Shown: positions 41,646 to 53,665, counted from the first letter of the stretch. The stretch: 64,000 nt of DNA from Cyanophora paradoxa (GCA_004431415.1 QPMI01000166.1:1-64000); one strand, 5' to 3'. The notes: generated by a model from the letters alone, not told the origin. Made by a program: numbers and translations.

Positions 41646-42683
41646 ATCATGACACGTACACGTACACGCACACGAACAGAGCTGGGAAGCACACATGTAC
41701 ACCTCATGATCAGGGCCTTACCGTGCCTCAGAGTCTCTGGATCTCAGGCTTGGGTCTCTCATAGCCCACAGGCCACAGCCCACTGGGGCCACAGGGCCTA
41801 GGCCTAAACCCAGCAGCCTCCGAGGCTCCCACCCTCAGGGCCTGCCGCAGCCTGACTCAGGCTGACCATGGGGCAGTACTAGTACTAGAGCTGCAGGCTA
41901 GTAGTGGGCCGGGCCCGCGCGCCTCATGATCGACCGTAGTACGAGGCCAGCTCAGCGGCTGCAGGCTAGTATTCACAGAGTATTCATGATTCATGATCAG
42001 GCACGTGCCAGCTGCAGCCGCGGCAGCCTGCGCATGCGCATGCCTCAGTTGCCGCGAAGTTGCGGCGATCGCGAGCCCCTGAGGGCTGCCAGGCTGCGGT
42101 CCGATGGTCAATCTCATTATCGCGGGGCGCCGCGGCGGGGCGGCCGAGTCTGGCATCTCATGATCTCACTAGTACTGATCATGCCATGATGAGTCACTGA
42201 TCATGAGTCACTGAGTCAAGTGACTCGAGTGACACCGTGGCACTTACTAAAGTTAGTCAGGGTCACCGGGCCCGGGCGCGCTTAATTATAAGCTCTTAAG
42301 CTTGCAAGCGCTCAAGCCCTTTAAGCTTGCAAAGTTGCCAAGGTTACGGCGTTAACTTGGCAGACTTCCAAGGCTTGAGAATTCGAAAGGATTTGAAGCG
42401 CTTCAGAGGCTTCACGCCCCGGATCCGAATTCGCAATAAAACTCTGAGGGCCCGTAATGATTCAGTGCAAGCATATTTCAAATTGAATGCAGTCTAATCT
42501 CAGTAAAACAACCAGTACACGATTTTCGAAATGACATAAATTACAAAAGCGCCCAAACCTAAGAAAACGATCAAGTCCCCCCGAGTGAGGGGCTTGGGGC
42601 CTTTGGCGCGAAGGCCTCTGGGAGGGAGGAGCATCGGCAGGGCGTCGGCCACGGCGCGGGCGCGCCGGCGATAACTCCGGACC
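41646..42683. other. low-GC intergenic island with palindromes
   Basis: About 1 kb between an unresolved gene and the MYND gene stop. It contains CACGTACACG-type short repeats near 41655, GGCCTAGGCC near 41796, many TCATGA/TGATCA/ACTAGT palindromes at 41900-42200 and CACTGATCATGAGTCACTGA near 42197. A low-GC tract rich in AAGCTTGCAA/CTTTAAGCTTGC units spans 42280-42560. It resembles the islands at 6290-6960 and 25690-26000. No gene was seen. Confidence 0.6.
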
Positions 42684-44801
42684 TTACGTCCGCGTCGTCA
42701 CGGCGGGGGCGGAGGGGGCCGAGCGGGGGGCAGCTGCGGCCGGCACCTTCTGAGCCGCCTCCCTGCAGGCCGCCTGCGCGCTGAAATCAGGAGCGTCGCG
42801 AGGAGTCAGGGAGGGGTAGGCGGGCCTTGTGGGAAGGCCAGTGGGCGCGCTGGCACTTCTCGTCGCAGTACTGGGCCCGCCGGCAAGACCCACACCTGAG
42901 GGAGCGTCAGCGCGGAGGGGCCGGGGAAGAGGGGGCGGGGAGGGAGAGGGGGGGAGGGGTGGGGTGGGGGGGGGTGGTGGGGGCGAACCGGCGCATGTCA
43001 GTTCCGGTGCGGCCGCAAGCGGAGCAGACCGCCCCGTTGGCCGGCGGCACGTTCTCCGAGCTCGAGCTGCGCTCCGCCGCGCTCGAGAGCGGAGCTGCGG
43101 CCTGAGGCGCGGGGCGCGGCGACGCCGATGCCGGCCGGCCGATCGCGAACTCGCCGATGACCTGCTCGCGGGTTGAGATGGGCGGGGGGAGTGCTGGGCG
43201 GGAGGAAGGACCTTGAGGGGGCACTCGCGCCGCCCCGGGCCGGCGCAGCGGTCGCGGACGATGCGGTCCCACTCGAGCACCTGCGAGAGGATCTCCGGCT
43301 GGGCTGCGAGGGAGCGGGGAGTGAGCGCGGAAGGCGGGGAGGGAGCTCGCGGCGGGCCGCACCGCGCCAGTGCTTGCCGAAGTGGCGGGCGTAGCTGCGG
43401 CAGGCGGCGGTGGAGGCGGCCCCCGCGAGCTCGCTCGGCTCGCGGCGGTCGGGCAGCGCCTCCCCCGCCAGCATCGCCAGCACGCGGTCCAGCCGGCAGC
43501 TGTGGCCCCTCGCCGCCTCCCCCGCCCCGACCCGCCGCAGCCGCTTGCAGGCCGCCGCGCACTCCCCGCACGCCCCTTCCCAGAAGGTCGTGAGCATGAG
43601 CTGGAGGATGTCCTGCCCGGGCAGCTCGGGCGCCTTCCCCAGCTACGAGGCGGCTCATCGGCCGCAGAAGGTGCACAACAGAGAGAGAGCGGGCGGGCCT
43701 TCATGGCGACGAGGACGCGGGTGTAGGTCCAGGTGATGTACGCGTCGGGCTTGAGGGCGAGCGCCGCCATGGAGGCCTCCCGCGAGAAGAGGTGCGCCGC
43801 CGCCTCGCCCCACTTCCCCAGCCCCAGCAGGCACTCGATGAAGCTCGGCAGCGGATTCACCGCCGTCGCGAAGCTCGCGGTGACGTACGTGTGGCTGCGG
43901 GCACGTCGGCGGGCGCTTCAGACTCGAGAGCGGACGGTGCGCGCACATCCTCGTGTCGAACTCGAGAAGCTGCTTGTACTTCGCGTACGCCTCTTCGTAG
44001 CGGCCCATCCTTCGCAGAATGTTTGCGGCCCCGAAGAGGCACTGGCGGGGAGGAAGGATGAGAAGGCAGCGTCAGAAGGCGCAGGTCAGATTGGACGGCA
44101 TGCGCACCCGGTAGAAGCCGCGCATGTAGACACGGTACCAAGTGTTGCCATCTCTTCTCGATTCCTCATACTCTTCCGTCCCTACGAACAAGGGGCCCGC
44201 CGCGATGCCCTTCTCGAACCAGCGCAGCGCCTCCTGCGGGCAGCGTCCGTCGCGCGAACCCTGGAGCGAATCCGAGTGCGCAAGCACCTCGCGGGTCTTC
44301 GCCTCGTAGCCCAGAAGGTAGAACGCCTCGGTGCAGTGCTCGTTCACTTTCAGCGCCCTCTGCGCCCCCAGGACGCGCTTCGGCGAGCCGACGGGCTCGC
44401 CCTCTGCCTCGATCGCACTGAGCCCCCGCGCGCGTGAGAAGCGTGGCCCGCTGGCGACGCGCGACGGCCGGCGCACATCTTCGCAGACTTGACCATCGAC
44501 GCCGGGGCTGCCGCCATGCAGGGTCCCGACCAGGTCTGATCTGCGCGCGCGGAAGGTGAGGCGCGAAGTCGACTCGAGGTCTGGCGGGAGCATGCGCACA
44601 CTCCGCGGGATGGGCGCCGCCCATGTCGGCGTCATGAGTGTCCCCCGGTTCCAGCGGCCCGTCCGAGGCGTACGAGAGGAAAGGATTATTGACGGCCTGG
44701 AAGCAGTCGAAGACGACGCCGGGAATCTTTGGCATATTCATGGCGGACGCAGGCATCGCGCCTGCGGACTCCATCTCGCTGAAACTCACGAGGATCGGCA
44801 T
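42684..44801 (-). CDS. TPR protein with C-terminal MYND zinc finger
   Basis: The start is probably ATG 44801 (MPILVSFSEMESAG; ATG 44777 is an alternative). Helical repeats follow: EHCTEAFYLLGYEAKTREVL near 44320, EALRWFEKGIAAGPLFVG near 44220, LRRMGRYEEAYAKYKQLLEF near 43985, SFIECLLGLGKWGEAAAHLF near 43830 and LMLTTFWEGACGECAAACKR near 43590. A MYND finger is assembled across splices: CSACGRTGTDMRRCGSCRR, AQYCDEKCQRAHWPSHK, then AACREAAQKV, giving all eight zinc ligands. It ends at TAA 42686-42684. MYND fingers bind Pro-rich partners; with TPR-like repeats this suggests an adaptor. The intron after PSHK uses a GC donor. No SET domain is visible, so it is not a SMYD methyltransferase. Confidence 0.78.
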
Positions 44802-45131
44802 GGCCACCACCGTAGCGCTGGAAGGCCCGCTGGACGCCGACGCGGCTCTCAAATATGAAACTTGAAAAATGAGCCCGGATATCTGTACCCGGGTAGCTCA
44901 GCGCTCAGCGCTGTGAGCTGCGCGGACGACATCTTCGATTATAATTACTTGCAATTGAATTCTTCTAGTTCTAACGACTGAGCCCGTCTCGCTGCGCTGC
45001 TGGCGCGTCTGTCGGACGAGCGGGCCGAACGCTAGCTGGCGGCCGTAGCTAGCACTTTGGCGGCGCCTGGCAGTTCGAGGACGGCGCTGAGGCTGCGCTG
45101 ACGCGCGCTCTGGAGCCTTCCCGAGCCGCCG
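44802..45131. promoter_or_regulatory. bidirectional promoter interval
   Basis: 330 nt between opposing start codons (44801 minus, 45132 plus). An AT-rich stretch near 44935 (CGATTATAATTACTTGCAAT) is the most TATA-like element in any of the head-to-head intervals. Confidence 0.45.
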
Positions 45132-48100
45132 ATGGCGTTCTCCAATCTCTTTCAAGGCGGGTTCCTCAACGCCATCTACCGCAATGAGGGTGCGCTGGAG
45201 CGGACGCTGCGCGAGTGGAGCCTGCACGATGGAGCTTAGCCAGTGCTCAGAGACTCCTCGGCTCGCGGGCCTGCCGGAGAAGGCGGAGCTGGACGTCGAG
45301 CTGCGCGAGATCTTCAAGATGTACGCGGCGATAGAGGCCGCCGACCCGCCCGCCTTCCTCCCGAAGATCGTGCGCCGCGCCTCCTCCCTCGTTCCCCGCT
45401 CTCTAACGTCGCGGCCTCAGCCCGACGAGCCGCGGATGGGCCCGCGCGCCTTCTCGTGCGCCGCCCTCGACCGCCGCCCCGCGAGCCGCGCGGCGGAGCG
45501 AGCGCCGCGCAGAGTGTTCGTGCGGGACGCGAAGCTGCTCGACAGCCGCACGACCCTCTCCGACGCGCGGGCGCGCCGCGCCGGCGCCCGCCCCGCCCCC
45601 CCGCCCCCCCCCGCTCACTGAGGCCCGCCCCGGCAGGCGGTGATATACGAGACCCTCAACAACCGCAAGACGGGTCCGCGGCCTCGTGTCCGCCCTCTGC
45701 GCCCCGCGCTCTCCCCCGACGCCCCGCACGCAGCCGGCGAGGCCGCGCGGGGGGACGGCCTCCGCTACGAGGACTGGCTCGAGGTGCGCCGGGGTATGCG
45801 CCCTCGCCGCCGGAGGGGTACGACGCCGCGTCGCTCTGCGCAGGCGCTGTGGATGTTCAGCGACCGGTTCGCGGGGCTGGCGCCGGTGGACGCGGCGGCG
45901 GCGCTGCTGGCGACGCACATCTCGGGGGCGCGGCGCTGGGCGCCGCCCCCCGCGGAGGCCGCCGACGGCGTCTGCGACCCCGAGCTCCAGAGCGTCCTCG
46001 AGGTCCGCCCCGCCCGAGCACCGCCCCACCGCCCCGGCCCCCGCCCCTCTGACGGGACCGGCGGGCAGGAGCACTGGCGGCCGCTGCAGCAGATCTTCGT
46101 CTTCTACGGGCGGCGCGCCCTCCCGCCCGGCGCCCGCCTCGCCTTCTCCGACGCCCTCGCCCGCGGCGCCGGCCCGCCCCGCCCCGCCCCGCCCCGCCCG
46201 CCCCGCCCCGCCGGCGCCTCACCCCGCCCCGCGCAGGCCTGAGCCTGCCCGAGTTCACCGAGTTCCTCACCGACTTCGGGCTCTGCCCGCCCCCGTCGAC
46301 GCCCGCGCCGCCGCCAAGGCCCGCCGCCGGCGCTCGCGCGGGGGAAGCCGGCCCCGCGCGCTGAGCGGCCCCCGCAGATCTTTGCGCGCGCGTGGGCCGC
46401 CAACACGCTGCCCCCGAGGACCCCGCGGTGCCCCAGGGCGGAGCAGGGCGTACGGCGCGCCCCCGACCGACGGGGCGGGGGCGCCGCAGGTGGGGAGATG
46501 CTCACCGCCCGCCCCTCCCTCGCCTCGCGCTTCGCGGGGACCCGTCGCCCCCTCCCGAGCAGCCCGCCGTGCGCCCGCCCGCCCGCCCGCCCCTCGCCTG
46601 CCCGTCACCCCGACCGCGCCCGACGCGACCGCCGGGGGGGCAGTCGGACCTGACGGGCACGGCGGCGACGGAGTCCGCCCAGGACGAGGCGCCCCCGGAG
46701 CCCTCCCCCGCCGAGGACCCGGCCGGCCCCGCCGTGCGCCCCCGGCCCCGCCCCGCATCCATTTTACCCCTCTAGCCCTCTCACTCCCACCAGGAGGGGG
46801 CCGAAGACCTCCCTCCCCCTTTGAACCTCGGGCGGGGCGAGCTGCCGGCGCCGCCCGCCGCCCGCCTGCACTACTCCGGTGCGCCCGTAACCGGCTCTCC
46901 CGGCTTTCCCTACCCGTCCACACGCGCGCGGCGTGACGATAGTTGGTTCTATCACTCGTTCCGACGGGGCGCCGCGGGCGGCCCCGCGCCGCCCCGGCGA
47001 GCCCTAGACCCGTGGGGCCCGAAGTGTTGCGCAGTAATCCGACCGCGCGCCGAAACGACCCGGCGCACCACCGGCGCGCGCCGGGGCGTGCTCGATGCGA
47101 GCCGACGGGGCGGGGCGGGGACAGCGTTCCTGGAGGCGCTGGCGGTGATCGCCCTGGAGCACTTCGGGGAGGCGCCGGCCGCGCCCTCCCCGCCCCCGCC
47201 GCCCCCGCCCGCCCCGGACTCCTTCGAGGTCCCGCCCCGCCCCGCCCGCCCGGCCCCGCCCGGCCCCGCCCCGCCCGGGGTCCTGCAGAGCGCCGGCGCA
47301 GGCCATGGCGATCGCCGCGAACCCCTTCGCCTCCCTCCCCCCCGCCGCCGTGCGCCCCCGCCGCCGATGGCCCCCGAGCCGCCGCGCGCCGCCCGACCCC
47401 CGGGCAGTCCCAGCCGCCCAAGCTGCCCCGCGTCGACTCCATCCCCAAGGCCCGTCCTGCCCGTCTCCCCCTCTGGGGCCGGTCTCGCGGCCGCCTCACG
47501 GGGCGCGCAGGGGCCGGCGGGGGCGAAGAAGCGGCTGGCGCGCGTGCGCGCCCTCATGCGCGTCCTCGACCTCCACTACGGCCCGCGGCGCGCCCCGCCC
47601 CCTCCGCCCGCCCTCCCCGACCCCCTCCTGACATCCTCCTTCGTCTCCTTTAGGTTCGGGGTGACGATGCAGGAGGAGATGCGGGGGGCGCCCCCGACGA
47701 AGCCCCGCCCCGCGCCCGTCATCCTCGAGCGGCGGCCGGGCCTCCTCAACGACGAGGAGGAGGCCGCCCTTCGCCGCATCTGGCTCATCTACAGGCGCCC
47801 GCATCACACCGGATCGCATCCGGGCGCGGCTCGGCCTGACGCCGCGCCCTTCCCGCAGCGCGGTGGGGGAGCGCCACGTCGACACGACCTCCTCCGTCCG
47901 GCCCGTGCCCCCGCGCAAGGTGCCCCTCCCCGAGTGCTGCCGCGCCGCCGCCCCGCCGACGGCACCGCCGGGCTCGCTCGCAGGGGGGGATGACGGCCTT
48001 CCAGTGGGCGCTCTTCGTGCGGAACTCGAGCCCCGGCGGCGAGGAGCTCTCCGACGGCGTTGCCGCCGAGGCCCGGCCCCGCCTCGCCTCGCCCCCCGCG

Positions 48101-49737
48101 CCGCCGCGGCTGAGGGGGCGGGGGCCGCAGCTGTTCGACCGGGCGGTGCGCTTCGGGGAGACTGTGGAGGGCCTCATGTACTTCACCGGCTTCAAGCGTG
48201 GCGTCCGCCTCCTCTCCAAGGCCCGCCCCCTCCCCTCTCCAGCGCCCCCGCCGGGCGCGACGGGGGCGCAGCTGCGGATGCGGCGGACGGAGACGCCGGA
48301 CGACGCCTACCGCGCCTACGTCGCCAAGCTCGTCCGCCGCGCCCACCAGGACCTCTTCGTCGCACGCCGCCCCGCCGCCTCCTCCTCCTCCCCCCGCCCC
48401 GCCCCGCCGCCTCCCTCCTCCTCCCCGGCTGACGTCGCGCCCCGTTGGCCTGCAGGTGCGGGCGAGGATCCGGGGCCCCGCGCCCAAGCGCGAGATCGAC
48501 CCGCTCGCCGCCGAGCTCGCCCGGGTGCGCGCCCCTGGGACTGGCCCCCCGGGGCCGCACGCGCCGCGCCTGAGGCGGGGGCGGGACGCAGATCACCCGC
48601 CGCGCCGTCCGCTCCCTCGACATCTTCTGCGGCCCCGTCCTCGTCGGCAGGCGCGCACCCCCCCGCGTCCTTCCCCGACCCGCCGCTCACGCACCGGCAG
48701 GGCCGACGACGCCCCGGGGCGGGTGCGGCAGCCGCCTCCGGTGGGGGGTACAGCCGGCTTCGCCTCCGCGGCCCGCATACAGGGGGACGCCCTTGCGCGC
48801 AAGCACCCGTGCGGCCCTGCCCCGGCGGAGCCCGCGCACCTTCCTCGACCCTCGCCCCTCGCGCCCCTCCCCGCAGGTTCCTCGACGTGTGGATGTTCGA
48901 GGATTTCGTGAAGGCGCGCGTACCGTGCACCGTGCCCCCCTCCCGGCCGACCGCGTACCCCCCGCAGGCGCGGCTGGAGGCGCACGTGGACCTCGCGGAG
49001 AGCTTCGACCACTTCGTCCGGCGCCTCCGGCGGGCGCGCCGCCCTCCCGCGCCCCGCGCCGCCCCCGCCCCGCACTGATCTCGAGGCAGGACGGGTTCGA
49101 CCTGGCGCCCTCGTGGGACCCCGAGACGCGCAAGCCCGTCGGGCGCTGCTGGCAGTGCGCCCGCCCGCCCCGCCCGCCCCGCTCGCGCTCGCTCTCTCCC
49201 GGGGCCGAGGGCTGCCGCGCGCAGCATCAAGGGCAAGGGCTCCCAGGGCCCCAGCACCCACGTCGCCACCCTCTTCGACTACCCCGGCCAGGTCCGTTCC
49301 CGTCCCGGAGGGAGCACCCCGGCTCCGGCGGCGCCTCAGGTACCCCGCGCGGCGGCAGTTCGGGACGCTGCGGTGGCAGGCGACGGACGGCTGCGCCGAG
49401 CACTCCGAGGCGCGCGCTCCGCCGCGTCCCGCGGCCGGCCGGCGCCGCCTCTGACGGGGGCCGCGCCCCGGCGCAGGTGTGCATGTGCGTGTACGAGGAG
49501 GGGGAGGAGGGCGGCGGCGCCTCCGCCCCGGGCCTCGACGGCGAGGAGGTACGCCCTCCGAGGGAGGCGAGAGGGTGCCCGGGGGCCCGCCTCACGGGGC
49601 GGGGGCAGGTGGAGCAGGGGCGGCTGGTGCTGGACCTGTACGGCTGCTTCTCAAAGGCGCGCACCGCCGCGCAGCTGCGGCACCGCCTCGCCAGCAAGGG
49701 CTTCTCCCTCGCCCCCGTCCTCTACACCCCGCACTAG
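45132..49737 (+). CDS. large protein with p25-alpha/TPPP-like repeats
   Basis: The ATG at 45132 gives MAFSNLFQGGFLNAIYRNE; the stop is TAG 49735-49737. The first unit reads LREIFKMYAAIEAADPPAFL, then FVRDAKLLDSRTTLSDA, VIYETLNNRKTG and LRYEDWLEALWMFSDRFAG. This parallels the p25-alpha pattern of a core helix, a 'C-K-D-x-x-L-D' segment and 'I-x-F-E-x-F-x-E-A-L'. At least two more units are visible: LQQIFVFYGRR then LSLPEFTEFLTDFGLCPPP near 46240; FLEALAVIALEHFGEAP near 47130; and weaker ones (AFQWALFVRNSS near 48004, LDVWMFEDFVKARLEAHVDL near 48882). The C terminus is DLYGCFSKARTAAQLRHRLA. p25-alpha proteins bind microtubules and are typical of flagellated cells. A multi-unit version is unusual. 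Exons 46400-47600 are very GC-rich and poorly resolved. Confidence 0.6.
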
Positions 49738-50141
49738 CGCCCGCCTGCGATCGCCCCAGCGCCCCGAACGGAAGCCAGATGAAAGAGACGTATCATGGAA
49801 GGGCGCTACTGCTGGACGTAGCAAGGAAGGGGCGCTCCTGCTAGACGGAGAGGGAGGCGCAGGAGAGCTCCTCCCGCGAGCTGCTCGAACCGCCCCCCGC
49901 GCTCGACCCGCCCGACTGCCGCCCCGGCGAGGGCCCCTGCGCGCCCCGCGCGTCAGGCGCCGGGGCGCGCGTCCGCGGGGCGTGCAGCGTCGCGTACCGC
50001 CGGTTGCCCCGACAGCCTCGCCCTCCTGCCGGAACCGGGGGGGCGCGGAGGGCTGCTGGGACCGGGAGGGCGCCCGCCGCCCGCGCCGCACCCAACCACA
50101 GCCATCGGATCCTGAGAAGAGCGGGGCCTGCAGAGGGACGA
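49738..50141. other. convergent intergenic, GC-rich
   Basis: Between the stops of the p25-like gene and the minus-strand coiled-coil gene. It is open in several frames because of composition only; no conserved sequence was seen. Confidence 0.4.
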
Positions 50142-51100
50142 TTACGAGGGGCGGGCGGGATGGGGGCGAGGGGCGGACGGTGCGGCGGCCTCGGCGGCGC
50201 CCTGGGAGCTCCCGGCGGAGGCCTGGTGGTCGGGGAGCGGAAGAAAGCCCCCGGCGTCCCGCGGCGGCGTGCTCGGCGCCTCGGGCTCCGCCGCCGGCCC
50301 CGCCCCGCGCTGCCGCTTGTCGGCCTCGGGGCCCGCATCGGCGTCGGGCGGCTCGGGCCGCGCGCGCTTGGCCGGCGTCTGCGGCGTGGGGGCGACCTCG
50401 CCGGAGCCGGCGGAGGAGCAGAGGAGCTCGCGGCCGCGGCCCTCCCACCAGTGGCACAGCGCCTCCTCGTCCGACAGCGCCGCGTCCGCCAGGCCGCAGC
50501 AGCGGCGCCAGTGCAGGCCCGGCAGGCACGACGCCGCCGACGCCCCGGCCGCCACCGCCGCTGCGTTTCGGTGCAGCTGTTGGAGCATTCCCGCCAGCGC
50601 GCGCTTCTCGTCGGCGACTTCGTCGCAGCCCCTCCCCGCCAGCTCGTCCGCGAGCGTCGCCGCCTGTTCTACCTGTTCGGCCAGGCCCGCTACGCGCTCC
50701 TGCAGGCCCGCGCGTGCCGCCACGACGCGCTGGGCGAGCTGCTGCAGCCGCTTCCTGCTCTCCGCCATCGCGTCGCCGAGGAGCGGCACGAGCGGAGTCG
50801 CGGTCGCGAGTTGTGAAGCCGGGAGGAGCGAGATGGAAGCAAGGGCCTGCAAGACGACCTGCGCAAGCGTGATAGGCTGTCGGAAACGAAAGGGAGATCG
50901 CGGAGCGTAGGCGGACGAACCCCGCCAGCAACGGTCTCTCGCTCGAAGCAACGGTCCAGAGCATCCAGCTGGGCACCAGTAAGTTCGAGTTCAATCAGCA
51001 GCCCCAGATCTCGCCGATGCTTGATTCTCCGCAGCAGCGGCGCCGGTAGACCGAGCGCAGCCGAGAAAGTTGCGGCCGCTCGGCATGACGATTCCGCCAT
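50142..51100 (-). CDS. unrecognised coiled-coil protein
   Basis: The ATG at 51100 begins MAESSCRAAATFSAALGLPA, followed by LLIELELTGAQLDALDRCFE. A short intron with donor GTTTCC after RDLPF (near 50890) and an acceptor before VVLQALASISLL would link to a helical exon: ESRKRLQQLAQRVVAARAGL and EQVEQAATLADELAGR near 50700. Then come a Cys/Trp patch (GLHWRRCCGLADAALSDEE), a basic nuclear-signal-like KRARPEPP and a Pro/Ala-rich end at TAA 50144-50142. No family is recognised. It is followed upstream by another minus-strand gene. Confidence 0.5.
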
Positions 51101-51420
51101 GCGCCCCGCCGCGGTGTCGAGCCACGCGAGCTATGCCACGGTGAGCCCACTGCCGCACGCGAGCGGCCGCGGACGTCGACTGGACGATCGGTTGCCGCGC
51201 CGGCTTCTCTACCCCCCGGCGCCTGGCCGCCGTGGCCGGCGGTGGCCGCCGTGTGGCCGGCGGTGGCCGCACTGGCCGGCAGTGACCGCAGCGACCGGGC
51301 ATGCAGAGGCAGCTATAGCTATAGCGTGCTGCGTCGAGAATAATATGAACCGAATAAAAACGCGCGTGAGCCTACAGCAGCACGAAGATAACAAAAAGCA
51401 GAGCGCGGGCAGCGCGCGGC
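51101..51420. repeat. GGCCGGCGGTGGCCGC simple repeats
   Basis: The spacer between two minus-strand genes contains, at about 51225-51290, several diverged copies of GTGGCCGGCGGTGGCCGCC, then an AGCTATAGCTATAG stretch. No coding evidence. Confidence 0.55.
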
Positions 51421-52070
51421 CTACTTCGCTCTGGACCGCTTCGCCCTCCCTTTCGTCGGCTTGGCGGTGTCCACAACCTCCTCCGCCTCCTCCGCCGCCG
51501 CAGCGGCGGCGGCGCTGCTCACCGCTGCCGCAGCCACCGCCGCCGCCCGCGCCCCCCGCTTCTTCGTCGTTTGCGCCGGTGGGGCCGCTGCCGCTGCCGG
51601 CGTCTGTGCTGATGATGACGAGCCGGAGGCGGCACCTCGCCCGCCTTGCGCCGGAGATTGGGGAGGGCCTTCGCCGCCCGCGTTCCCCCCCTGCCTCTGC
51701 GGCAGGGGCTCCGGGGGTGGCAGATCGCTCTGCCTCTCGATGCCCTGAGCCGCCTGGCTCCGCAGGTAGCAATCTGCCGACCGGCCCAGTGAGCGACGGC
51801 GGGCGCCCCGGGAGGTATAACCGGGCCGTCTGCCATGTTGATGCTCGCGGCCTTGTTCTGGTGCGGTTTCACAGATACGTCGTTTTGAAGTCTATCAGCG
51901 GCTTCTCCGCGCTCGAGCTGCTCGAATTCGGCGTGAAGCGCCGAGTGTGACTGTACCCCCCTAAACAACAGCGATTGCCGGAACTTGAGCGAAGCCGAAG
52001 GTGCTGCACGCCTGCAGGCAGATTCAAGAGCCAGCAGCCGAACCCTAGCTGCACGCGCTTCGCGAGCCAT
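51421..52070 (-). CDS. unrecognised small protein with Ala/Lys-rich, histone-like tail
   Basis: The ATG at 52070 gives MAREARAARVRLLALESACR, then SLKFRQSLLFRG, HSALHAEFEQLERGEAADRL and QNDVSVKPHQNKAASINM. A probable intron (GTTATACC...GGCAG, 51820-51775) leads to DCYLRSQAAQGIERQSDLPP, Gln/Gly/Pro-rich sequence and an Ala-rich, Lys-ended tail ([35 protein letters not shown]) that stops at TAG 51423-51421. The tail composition suggests a nuclear, nucleic-acid-binding protein. No domain is recognised. It lies 37 nt head-to-head from syntaxin-18. Confidence 0.5.
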
Positions 52071-52107
52071 CCGGAGCGCGGACCGTGCGGCCTTGCAGGC
52101 GACGGAG

Positions 52108-53665
52108 ATGTACGTCGATCGTTCTGGGGAGCTCGCCGAGTGCGTGCAGGCGCGGCGGAAGACGAAGGGCGACAAGCGGCCGGCGTCCGAGATCCTCCGC
52201 AGCCGCCGGCGCACGCTCTTCGTCAGCTTCTCGCAGGATGTGGTGCGCTCGCCGACCGCAGCGTCTCCGTGGCGCTCCAAGCGCCCGCCGACCGCCACCG
52301 GCCCGCAGATGAAGAAGGTGGACCTGGCCGGCGAGTGCGTCCAGGGCTACGAGCGGGAGGTCCAGCAGGCACGGCAAGCGGCCCTCAAGTCGCTGGCGTT
52401 CGCGACGGCGCAGGAAAAGGCGCGGCGCGAACAGGAGCTGGACGCGCTCGAGAACGACACGCGGGCGCTCCTTGGTCAGTGCATGCAGCTCATCGAGAAG
52501 CTGAAGGGGAACGTCGAGGTCCTCGGTCCGCGCCTTCCCGCGCCTGCCGCACCGCTGCCGCCGACGGCGCCCAGGGAACGAGCTGGAGGAGGGGATGGCG
52601 GAGGCGGCGGGCGCGAAGCCGCGGAAGGCGTCCAAGCCGGTGCCAATGAACCCGACGGCCCTCGCGCACCGGTGGGGGAGCCTCGCGCCGCGCGGGACGC
52701 TCGCCGCCGACGCGAAACGGGGCGGGGCAGCTACGGCGTGGTGATGTACATCCACGAGCGGCTGCAGGCGCTGACGCGCTCGTTCGAGCGCGCCCGCGCC
52801 GCCCGCCTCGAGGCGATCGCCTCCTCCAGCAGGAGGAGGTGCGCCGCCGCCGCCGGGCTCCGCTCACGCGCCTGACCCCGGCGGAGGCACGCGACGAGGG
52901 GCGAGGAGTCGGCGGCCGTCTGGAAGGCGCTGGGCGCCGGGGGCGCCGAGAAAGGCGGGGCGGCGGCGGCGGCGGCGGAGGTGGCGGCGGCCGAGGAGGA
53001 GGCGCGGCGGGCGCGGGAGTTCGAGGCGAGCCTCTCGGCGGAGCAGCGGCGGGAGCTCCAGGAGGAGAACGTTCGCCTCTTCCACGACTTCACGTCCCTC
53101 AACGACCAGGCGCGGGCGTACCCCCCCCCCGCCCCGCGTGCGGCGGTGACCCCCCTCTCGCCCGCGCAGGTGCGGGAGGCGGAGCGGAAGGTGACGGACA
53201 TCGCGCGCCTCCAGCGGCTCTTCGGCGCCGAGGTCGCCCGCCAGGCTCGCCCCTACCCCGCACCCGCTCCCCCCCTTTTTTTTCCCCGCGCGCCTCACAC
53301 CCTGTCAGGCGGGGGACATCGAGCGGCTTTACGAGGAGGCGGTGGCGACCTGCGAGGACCTCGGCCGGGTGCGCGCAGCCCGGCCGGCTTCCTGCCTTCG
53401 GGCCGCCGACGGGGGCGGGCGGGGGCAGGGGAACAGGGAGCTGAAGAAGGCGTCGGAGCGGGGCGCGCTGGACCTGCGGTGCGCGGGCCCCGCGGGGGGG
53501 CGGCGGCGGCCTCCCTCGGCCCACGCGCGCCCCGCAGGGCCATCGTCGTCTTCTTCATCCTCGTCATGTCCTTCGCCCTCCTCTTCCTCGACTGGGTCCG
53601 CCCCCGGCCCCGCCTCCCCGCCCGCCCGCCTAACGCGTGACGTGCGCGCGCAGTACAACGGCTGA
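52108..53665 (+). CDS. STX18: syntaxin-18/Ufe1-type ER Qa-SNARE
   Basis: ER-resident t-SNARE for Golgi-to-ER retrograde fusion. The ATG at 52108 gives MYVDRSGELAECVQARRKTK, matching the family's N-terminal peptide. Then RTLFVSFSQDVVRS, an N-terminal helical region (EYEREVQQARQ-like, QEKARREQELDALENDTRAL, CMQLIEKLKGN), and the SNARE region LSAEQRRELQEENVRLFHDF near 53030. VREAERKVTDIARLQRLFGA, AGDIERLYEEAVATCEDLGR and NRELKKASERGALDL follow. The tail anchor AIVVFFILVMSFALLFLDW is joined to YNG and TGA 53663-53665, echoing the LLFLDWYDS end of animal syntaxin-18. Introns 53110-53169 and 53245-53308 both have GC donors. Confidence 0.92.

Noticed and set aside
42684..44801. SMYD-type lysine methyltransferase
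   Set aside because: A MYND finger is present but lies at the C terminus, and no SET motifs (NHSC, GEELTISY-like) were found in any frame.
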